From positions 1 through 12,797 of the forward strand of contig CAIRMY010000011.1 of the NCBI GenBank assembly GCA_903879775.1: a stretch of DNA of 12,797 nt, in the 5' to 3' direction. Under the pieces are notes generated by a model that had not been told where the DNA came from, searched no databases, and saw nothing but the letters and a program-made list of their open reading frames with translations. Positions within the stretch are counted from its first letter, which is position 1, and each line of letters starts with the position of its first letter. The position numbers and the translations under genes are program-made. Below, in pieces: positions 7,625 through 12,797 of the stretch. Source of the stretch: an uncultured Bacteroidota bacterium (GTDB taxonomy: Bacteria; Bacteroidota; Bacteroidia; NS11-12g; UBA955).

Positions 7625-8559
7625 TTTTTTCGGAGCGATAAAATTGGATTGATGAAGATTGCAGTGATGATAATGAGTGTACCTATATAAAACTTGGCAT
7701 TGAGCTCATTGTTTTCATGGAAAATGAGAATGCCCAATATAATTCCATAAATGGGTTCGAGGTTTACGGTTAAATTGGCAGTGAAAGCGCTCAGGTATTT
7801 TAATGAATACGTTCCTAGGTAGAATGTAAGATTTGTACAGAAAATCGCCAAGATGAGCACCCAAACGAGATCTAAAGCTCCATTCTGAAGGTTTGTTGGG
7901 TCGAAGTTTTGAATGTTCATTTCTGGGAACCAAATGATATTGGAGGAAATAAATGGCACGATGAGCGTCAGTAAAATTGCACCTGAAAGCATTTCAATGG
8001 CACTAATGGCAACGGGGTGAAGGTTGTTAATGTACTTCTTATTTAATGTTGTGAATAGAGCTGCTAAGGCGGCGCTAATTAAACCAGTGCCAATTGCCCA
8101 AGGGTAGGATATGTTATGATTTTGATTTTGAGGGAGTGAAAAACTTATAAATAAGACCCCAACAATAACAATCAGTCCAATCAGGATATCTTTTTTGATA
8201 AAGTTTGATTTAAGCACAATTGGTTCAATGATGGCCGCAAAAAAAGATGCTGATCCTAAACAAGCGAGTGTTATTGAAACCGAGTTTCCAAATTTGATAC
8301 TACCATAGAAAGTAAGCCAATGCGCGCAAACAATGATTCCAATTCCAAAAAAGGTTAGGAAATTTTTCTGTGATATAGATTTTAAATTTCTCCAAACCAC
8401 GGGAAGGAGGAAATATGCAATTGCCGTGATTGACATGCGGTGCCAGACAAGGGTTATTGAATCGTATGAAATTAACTTGCCAAGAATGGCTGTAAACCCC
8501 CAAAGGAAGACAGCAATATGCAGGAAAATGAGGGCTTTGAATTGATTAGATTGTTTCAC
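7621..8559 (-). CDS. EamA/DMT-family inner-membrane transporter
   Basis: This is a drug/metabolite transporter superfamily permease of about 312 residues with ten hydrophobic segments, arranged as two EamA repeats of about 140 residues. The first segment (A-L-I-F-L-H-I-A-V-F-L-W-G-F-T) and the ninth (N-L-E-P-I-Y-G-I-I-L-G-I-L-I-F-H-E) carry the family signatures; the C-terminus is basic (R-K-K), probably on the cytoplasmic side. The substrate is unknown; the family exports amino acids, metabolites and drugs. There is no ATG near the beginning. The frame is open back to a TTG at 8580, but that codon sits in the T tract of a predicted terminator. The GTG at 8559 puts a short basic N-terminus (V-K-Q-S-N-Q-F-K) before the first membrane segment, so I prefer it. 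The stop overlaps the nitroreductase start by 4 bp. Expression probably comes from the promoter at 8663-8693 and requires passing the terminator at 8571-8603. Confidence 0.88.
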   Translation of the reverse strand: MKQSNQFKALIFLHIAVFLWGFTAILGKLISYDSITLVWHRMSITAIAYFLLPVVWRNLKSISQKNFLTFFGIGIIVCAHWLTFYGSIKFGNSVSITLACLGSASFFAAIIEPIVLKSNFIKKDILIGLIVIVGVLFISFSLPQNQNHNISYPWAIGTGLISAALAALFTTLNKKYINNLHPVAISAIEMLSGAILLTLIVPFISSNIIWFPEMNIQNFDPTNLQNGALDLVWVLILAIFCTNLTFYLGTYSLKYLSAFTANLTVNLEPIYGIILGILIFHENNELNAKFYIGTLIIITAIFINPILSLRKK

Positions 8560-8570
8560 GGTAATTGTAT

Positions 8571-8603
8571 AAAAAATCAAGGCCGCGCTGAAGAGGCACG
8601 GCC
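8571..8603 (-). terminator. Intrinsic terminator in front of the transporter gene
   Basis: Read on the - strand, GGCCGTGC (8603-8596) pairs with GCGCGGCC (8588-8581) in a continuous 8-bp stem with one G-U pair and a 7-base loop. It is followed directly by TTGATTTTTT (8580-8571). It stands out in AT-rich DNA. It could end the kdsD-manC transcript, end a short RNA from the promoter at 8663-8693, or act as an attenuator for the transporter and nitroreductase genes that follow. Confidence 0.75.
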
Positions 8604-8657
8604 AGGATGTTGGTATATAAAAGCGCGTAACAGTTGGCGTTACCGAATAAACGATAA
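8573..8657 (-). ncRNA. Candidate attenuated leader or small RNA of about 85 nt
   Basis: The interval lies between a good promoter and a good terminator, with no ATG on this strand, so it is transcribed but apparently non-coding. It holds a first small hairpin, GTAAC with GTTAC (8636-8640 and 8625-8629 region), and a segment CGCGCT (8627-8622) complementary to AGCGCG (8589-8584) in the terminator's 3' arm. I know of no named RNA family that it matches. The exact 5' end is inferred from the -7 box. Confidence 0.4.
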
Positions 8658-8662
8658 CAATA

Positions 8663-8693
8663 CAAATATACGACGCTGAAATTATTTTGTCAA
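8663..8693 (-). promoter_or_regulatory. Bacteroidota-type promoter ahead of the transporter-nitroreductase pair
   Basis: On the - strand TTGAC (8693-8689) is followed, 20 bases after its TTG, by TATATTTG (8670-8663). This matches both the -33 TTG and the -7 TAnnTTTG elements at the usual spacing and is the best promoter match in the window. It begins 13 bases after the end of manC and points leftward, giving the downstream pair its own promoter with a leader of about 95 bases. Confidence 0.65.
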
Positions 8694-8706
8694 GTAAAAA
8701 AAGAGA

Positions 8707-9789
8707 TTAGTTATACTTTCCTTTGTATTTATCTTTGATTTCATTCACAATATTGCGAAGTTCTTGTTCTTTGTTTTTATTCATAATGAGAAGAACATCA
8801 TCGGAATCTACCACAACTACATTGTCTAAACCACTAATAACTAAAAGTTTATCGTTTGTAGAAAACACCAATGATTCAGAACTTTGATAGGTGCGAATAT
8901 TTTTGCCAATCAGGCTATTGTTTTGGATATCTTTTTTAGAAACATCCCACAAACTTTTCCAAGTACCGAGATCGCTCCAACCAAAATCAGCGGGTAAAAC
9001 AAAAACGTTTTTATCTTTTTCCATGATACCATAGTCGATTGAAATACTGGGGCATTGGCCGTAAGCAATTTCCAATTCTGTTTTGAAATTGTGAGAATTA
9101 AAATCGAGTTCAGCAAAAAGTTGATGAATTTCTGGTAAATATTGTTCAATTCTATTTGCAATTGCAATGTTACTCCAGACAAAAATGCCCGCGTTCCATA
9201 AAAACTCGCCGCTATCTACAAAGGTTTGAGCAATTTCTTCTGTTGGTTTTTCTGTAAATGTTTTAACTGCATGAATGCCACTTTCGTGCGATAAAGGATT
9301 GAATTGAATATATCCATAACCTGTATCGGGGCGACTAGGTTGGATTCCTAAAGTAACCAAAGCATCATTGTTTTCGGCAAAATTTAATGCTTGGGTAGCG
9401 GTTTCAATAAATTTATTTTCTTGTGTAATTAAATGATCAGAAGGTGCAATGATACAAATTGCATTGGGGTTAATTTGTTTCAGTTTGTAGGACGCTAAAG
9501 CGATGCAAGGGGCAGTATTTCTTGCTAAAGGCTCTTCTAAAATTTGATCTTTTGTAATTCCTGGAATATGCTCTAATACAAGATCTACATAATCTTGATT
9601 CGTTACAACAAAAATATTTTCTTTAGGAATAAACTGGGCAAATCTATTATAGGTTTGAAGAATAAGTGATTGACCGGTGCCCAAAATATCCATGAATTGT
9701 TTAGGGAAACTTTTTTTACTAACAGGCCAAAATCGAGATCCGATTCCTCCAGCCATTATAATTACATAGTGATTTTTGTTTTTGTTCAT
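8707..9789 (-). CDS. manC: Mannose-1-phosphate guanylyltransferase
   Basis: The enzyme makes GDP-mannose from mannose 1-phosphate and GTP in the cytoplasm, the donor for mannose, fucose and related sugars in LPS, capsule or glycoprotein glycans. The protein has 360 residues, the single-function form without the C-terminal phosphomannose isomerase domain of longer ManC/AlgA proteins. The pyrophosphorylase signature G-G-x-G-x-R-x-W-P-x-S (14-24), followed by P-K-Q-F (29-32), binds the nucleotide. E-E-P-L-A-R-N-T-A-P (85-94), S-D-H (117-119), T-E-K-P (179-182) and W-N-A-G-I-F-V-W (198-205) line the sugar-nucleotide site. G-W-S-D-L-G-T-W follows near 270-280. It starts with ATG 11 bp after kdsD and is probably co-transcribed with it. 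The N-terminus (N-K-N-K-N) shows no signal peptide. Confidence 0.95.
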   Translation of the reverse strand: MNKNKNHYVIIMAGGIGSRFWPVSKKSFPKQFMDILGTGQSLILQTYNRFAQFIPKENIFVVTNQDYVDLVLEHIPGITKDQILEEPLARNTAPCIALASYKLKQINPNAICIIAPSDHLITQENKFIETATQALNFAENNDALVTLGIQPSRPDTGYGYIQFNPLSHESGIHAVKTFTEKPTEEIAQTFVDSGEFLWNAGIFVWSNIAIANRIEQYLPEIHQLFAELDFNSHNFKTELEIAYGQCPSISIDYGIMEKDKNVFVLPADFGWSDLGTWKSLWDVSKKDIQNNSLIGKNIRTYQSSESLVFSTNDKLLVISGLDNVVVVDSDDVLLIMNKNKEQELRNIVNEIKDKYKGKYN

Positions 9790-9800
9790 AGAAGTTAAAC

Positions 9801-10775
9801 TTAAATAATTCCCTCCGAATATAAATCGTGAAGGTGTATAAACCCAAAGTAAGCATCTTTATTGGTTACAATGAGTTGGGTGATTTTTTTTTCTTGCATT
9901 AAAAATCCCGCTTCAGTTGCCATTTTTTCGGCATCTATAGAAAGTGGATTTGGGGACATTATATCTGCTGCTGTAATGGTGCTAAGATTGTCGAATTTAT
10001 TTAGCATTCTGCGAATATCGCCATCGGTAATGATTCCTAAAATTTGTTTTTGATCGTTCAAAACAGCAGTAGCACCTAGGCGATTTTCAGTAATGTTTAC
10101 GATGATATCTTTCCAGTGAGTATTTGGTTTAATTGAAGGTTTTTGATTTCTTTGGGCAATTTCTTCGCATTTGAGATACAGTTTTTTGCCTAAAGCACCC
10201 CCTGGATGGAATTTTGAAAAATCTTGTCCTGTGAAATTTCTCATTTGCAATAAAGCCACCGCAATCGCATCTCCCATAATGAGTTGTGCTGTGGTACTGG
10301 TTGTTGGTGCTAAATTATTCGGGCAAGCTTCTTTGTCGACAGTGGTATTAATTACAAAGTCAGCTATTTTAGCTAAATCGGAATTGATATTTCCAACAAT
10401 TGCAATGAGTGTGTTGCCAAATTGTTTTAAAAGAGGAGCGAGTGCTTTTATTTCAGGGGTATTTCCACTTTTAGAGATGGCAATGATAACATCATTTTTT
10501 TGAATCATGCCTAAATCGCCATGGATGGCATCAGCTGCATGCATGAAAAGGGCTGGTTGCCCTGTGCTGTTCATTGTGGCACTGATTTTTTGGGCAATAA
10601 TGGCACTTTTACCAATTCCTGTAAGAACAACTCTACCATTGGATGCAAGAATGTGTTCAATTGATTTGATAAAATCTAGTTCTATGTATTGAGGAAGTAC
10701 CTGCAAAGAATTTAGTTCATTTTGAATAGCTTCAATCGCTACATTTTGAATAATATTTTGTTGATTATGATTCAA
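9801..10775 (-). CDS. kdsD: Arabinose-5-phosphate isomerase, KpsF/GutQ family (SIS + two CBS domains)
   Basis: This enzyme interconverts ribulose 5-phosphate and arabinose 5-phosphate, the first step towards Kdo for lipopolysaccharide. Its 324 residues match the family length. The SIS domain (about 40-180) has G-I-G-K-S (53-57), H-G-D-L-G (85-89), S-K-S-G-N-T (101-106), E-A-C-P (149-152) and A-P-T-T-S-T (156-161), then H-P-G-G-A-L-G (190-196). K56, E108, E149 and H190 fall where E. coli KdsD has its four catalytic residues. Two CBS domains follow (about 205-265 and 270-324). The start is forced to TTG at 10775: an in-frame TAA (10797-10799) lies seven codons upstream, and there is no ATG until residue 68, inside the SIS domain. 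An imperfect -7 box, TTAATTTG (10800-10793), would leave a very short leader. It is the first gene of a likely operon with manC and divergent from recQ. Confidence 0.94.
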   Translation of the reverse strand: MNHNQQNIIQNVAIEAIQNELNSLQVLPQYIELDFIKSIEHILASNGRVVLTGIGKSAIIAQKISATMNSTGQPALFMHAADAIHGDLGMIQKNDVIIAISKSGNTPEIKALAPLLKQFGNTLIAIVGNINSDLAKIADFVINTTVDKEACPNNLAPTTSTTAQLIMGDAIAVALLQMRNFTGQDFSKFHPGGALGKKLYLKCEEIAQRNQKPSIKPNTHWKDIIVNITENRLGATAVLNDQKQILGIITDGDIRRMLNKFDNLSTITAADIMSPNPLSIDAEKMATEAGFLMQEKKITQLIVTNKDAYFGFIHLHDLYSEGII

Positions 10776-10970
10776 TACTGTGATTTTTGTTTCAAATTAA
10801 CTAAAAAAATGTCACTTGGAGGTTGAAATTCCGATATAAGCGTTAAATTATTATTATCAATTAAAAAAAAGGTTGTATCTTCACATCATAGTTTTTGAGG
10901 CAAATGGTCATCGTTTCCTTGCAAGAACAAACAAAATAATACACACCTTAATAGAGATTGATAATATTGT
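10776..10970. promoter_or_regulatory. Divergent intergenic region between kdsD and recQ
   Basis: This gap of 195 bp must hold the promoters of both flanking genes. On the + strand, TATCTTCA (10876-10883), preceded by an A run and GGTTG, is a two-mismatch version of the -7 box and would give recQ a leader of about 80 bases. On the - strand, TTAATTTG (10800-10793) is a one-mismatch candidate for kdsD. I see no convincing -33 elements, terminator or operator palindrome here. Confidence 0.3.
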
Positions 10971-12797
10971 ATGGAAGGAGCTTTTCAGGACGCTAAAGAT
11001 CCCAAAAAATGTTTAAAGGAATTTTTTGGATTTGACGGGTTTAAGGGTAATCAAGAATTAGTTATTCAAAGTATTTTAGCAGGTGAAGACTGCTTTGTGA
11101 TCATGCCAACAGGCGCCGGCAAATCGCTGTGTTATCAATTGCCAGCATTGATGCAAGAAGGAACGGCTATTGTGATTTCGCCGCTCATCGCATTAATGAA
11201 AAACCAAGTTGACAATATTCGAGGATTTTCAAACAGCAATGGCTTGGCTCACTTTTTAAACAGCTCTTTGAGTAAAACGGAACTCAATAGAGTTGTTACA
11301 GATATGTTAGCTGGCGACACTAAATTGCTTTATGTAGCACCTGAAACCCTTAAAAAAGAGGATACTTTGGAGCTGTTAAGTAAAGTTAAAATCTCTTTTG
11401 TAGCTGTCGATGAGGCGCATTGTATTTCTGAGTGGGGACATGATTTCAGGCCAGAATATAGGAAGATACGCCAAATGGTTAAAACAATTGGTGACGTTCC
11501 AATTTTAGCATTAACAGCAACCGCAACACCAAAAGTTCAGTACGATATTCAGAAGAATCTTGGAATGTTGGATGCGAAACTTTTTAAAAGTTCTTTTAAT
11601 AGAGGTAATTTATATTATCAAGTTAAACCAAAAGGTAGAAAAGACATTGTTCACAAGGAGATTTTATCCTTCATAAAATTACACAATAATCAATCTGGTA
11701 TTGTTTATTGTTTGTCGCGCAAAAAGGTTGAAGAAATCGCGGAAATGCTTAAAATGAATGGCATCAAAGCGTTGCCATACCATGCGGGGTTGGATGCAAA
11801 AGTTCGTGCGCAGCACCAAGATGCATTTTTGATGGAAGATTGCAACGTCATTGTGGCCACCATTGCTTTTGGCATGGGTATAGATAAGCCAGATGTGCGT
11901 TTTGTGATTCATTATGATGTTCCAAAGAGTCTTGAAGGATATTATCAAGAAACTGGAAGGGCCGGTAGAGATGGTATGACAGGCGATTGCTTGCTTTATT
12001 ACAATCCAAATGATGTTGAAAAGCTGGAGAAGTTTATGAAAGATAAACCTGTAGCTGAGCAAGAAATTGGAGGTTTGTTAATTGCTGAAACGGCGGCCTT
12101 TGCAGAAAGTTCACAATGCAGACGTAAACTGTTATTGCATTATTTTGGGGAAATTTACGATGAGAAAGATTGTAATAAAATGTGCGACAATTGCGCGCAT
12201 CCTAAACCAAAGCAAGACATTGCAAAAGAACTAAAAGATGCATTAATGTGTTTCGATGCGCTTAAATCTGAATTTTCGATGAATCATATTGTTAACTTTA
12301 TTGTTGGCAACAAATCAGATTCAGGTATTAAAAGTTACGCTCACGAAACTCATGCAATGTTTGGCATTGGTAAAGATAAAGATAAATTATTTTGGAAATC
12401 TTTGGTTCGCTTGGCTTTGGTGAACGGATATCTCAATAAAAATATTGAAAAATATGGTTTATTAAGCATTAATGATGCTGGTAAAAAATATATTGATAAG
12501 CCTGTGGCTCATGAAATGTCGGTTGATGTTGAGTACGACAATGTTTCAGAAGATGACTTTGAGAGTTTTAAATTAGAAAGTGTTTGTGATGAAGTGCTTT
12601 TCTCTGATTTAAAGGATTTAAGAAGGCGGGTAGCAAAGGAAAAAGAATTGCCTCCTTATGTTATTTTTCAGGATCCTAGCTTGGAAGATATGGCCATTAA
12701 ATTTCCAATTACCATCGATGAACTTGCAAATATTAATGGTGTTGGGAAAAATAAAGCTCAAAAATTCGGGGCTCCATTTTTAGATTTTATTGAAAAA
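10971..12797 (+). CDS. recQ: ATP-dependent DNA helicase RecQ (3' end cut by window edge)
   Basis: RecQ is a superfamily 2, 3'-5' DNA helicase acting in recombination and replication-fork repair. The frame stays open for 609 codons to the edge. Visible motifs are motif 0 with G-N-Q-E-L-V-I (Q28), Walker A M-P-T-G-A-G-K-S (45-52), D-E-A-H (147-150) followed by the RecQ-specific aromatic loop C-I-S-E-W-G-H-D-F-R-P-E-Y, A-L-T-A-T-A-T (180-186), and motif VI Q-E-T-G-R-A-G-R-D-G (326-335). Four zinc-site cysteines follow (383, 401, 405, 408), then an RQC winged-helix region (about 415-515) and most of an HRDC domain up to the edge (I-N-G-V-G-K-N-K-A-Q-K-F near 590-600). ATG 10971 is well defined, with an in-frame TGA at 10959-10961. 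Bacteroidota RecQ proteins usually run past 700 residues, so roughly the last hundred are missing because the window ends, not because the gene is broken. Confidence 0.96.
   Translation, partial: MEGAFQDAKDPKKCLKEFFGFDGFKGNQELVIQSILAGEDCFVIMPTGAGKSLCYQLPALMQEGTAIVISPLIALMKNQVDNIRGFSNSNGLAHFLNSSLSKTELNRVVTDMLAGDTKLLYVAPETLKKEDTLELLSKVKISFVAVDEAHCISEWGHDFRPEYRKIRQMVKTIGDVPILALTATATPKVQYDIQKNLGMLDAKLFKSSFNRGNLYYQVKPKGRKDIVHKEILSFIKLHNNQSGIVYCLSRKKVEEIAEMLKMNGIKALPYHAGLDAKVRAQHQDAFLMEDCNVIVATIAFGMGIDKPDVRFVIHYDVPKSLEGYYQETGRAGRDGMTGDCLLYYNPNDVEKLEKFMKDKPVAEQEIGGLLIAETAAFAESSQCRRKLLLHYFGEIYDEKDCNKMCDNCAHPKPKQDIAKELKDALMCFDALKSEFSMNHIVNFIVGNKSDSGIKSYAHETHAMFGIGKDKDKLFWKSLVRLALVNGYLNKNIEKYGLLSINDAGKKYIDKPVAHEMSVDVEYDNVSEDDFESFKLESVCDEVLFSDLKDLRRRVAKEKELPPYVIFQDPSLEDMAIKFPITIDELANINGVGKNKAQKFGAPFLDFIEK

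Noticed and set aside
8300..8545. Small overlapping frames on both strands inside the transporter gene
   Set aside because: They coincide with membrane segments of the permease, whose reading frame is intact and recognisable.
10171..10503. Open frame of 110 codons on the + strand inside kdsD
   Set aside because: It is antisense to the conserved SIS domain, has no plausible ribosome site and no recognisable domain.
10900..10945. Short ATG frame (about 11 codons) upstream of recQ as a possible leader peptide
   Set aside because: It is too short, has no ribosome site or regulatory codon run, and is not followed by a terminator-like structure.
11679..12062. Open frame of 127 codons on the - strand inside recQ
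   Set aside because: recQ is intact on the + strand across all of it with every helicase motif in place, so the antisense frame is a shadow.
1..12797. Search for a mobile element, CRISPR array, toxin-antitoxin or defence cluster
   Set aside because: No transposase, integrase, direct repeat-spacer pattern, paired small ORFs or defence domains are visible; RecQ here has the standard chromosomal helicase-RQC-HRDC layout, not a defence fusion.

Overview
The window looks like ordinary chromosome from an AT-rich member of the Bacteroidota. Four things point there: a giant secreted PKD protein ending in a type IX secretion (T9SS type B, gliding-motility-associated) sorting domain; a short archaeal/eukaryote-type prolyl-tRNA synthetase whose C-terminal zinc ligands are mostly lost; -7 boxes of the TAnnTTTG type; and generally weak Shine-Dalgarno sequences. 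I see no tRNA, rRNA, CRISPR array, insertion sequence, phage gene or origin.

Layout, left to right. (1) Positions 3-89 are the cysteine-rich 3' tail of a gene entering from the left, followed by a strong intrinsic terminator (107-140). (2) Positions 198-5510 (+) encode an adhesin-like surface protein of about 1770 residues: signal peptide, 15 tandem PKD-type Ig-like modules (14 with a recurrent cysteine pair), four fibronectin-III-like modules and the T9SS C-terminal domain. (3) Positions 5583-7061 (+) are proS. It converges, with a 2-bp gap, on (4) a leftward pair made of an EamA/DMT transporter (7621-8559) and a nitroreductase (7064-7624) that overlap by ATGA. (5) Ahead of this pair, 8571-8693 holds the best promoter match in the window, followed by a GC-rich intrinsic terminator before the start codon: an attenuated leader or a small RNA. 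(6) kdsD (9801-10775) and manC (8707-9789), also leftward and 11 bp apart, supply precursors for surface polysaccharide: arabinose 5-phosphate (towards Kdo) and GDP-mannose. (7) recQ starts at 10971 (+), is divergent from kdsD, and runs off the right edge without a stop.

The themes are cell surface (the T9SS protein and sugar precursors) and housekeeping (proS, recQ). No defence or mobile system is visible and I do not claim one. The observations most worth following are the promoter-terminator leader with a possible competing hairpin before the transporter, the cysteine-paired architecture of the PKD protein, and the run of genes with non-ATG starts (kdsD is forced to TTG; the transporter and PKD gene probably use GTG and TTG).
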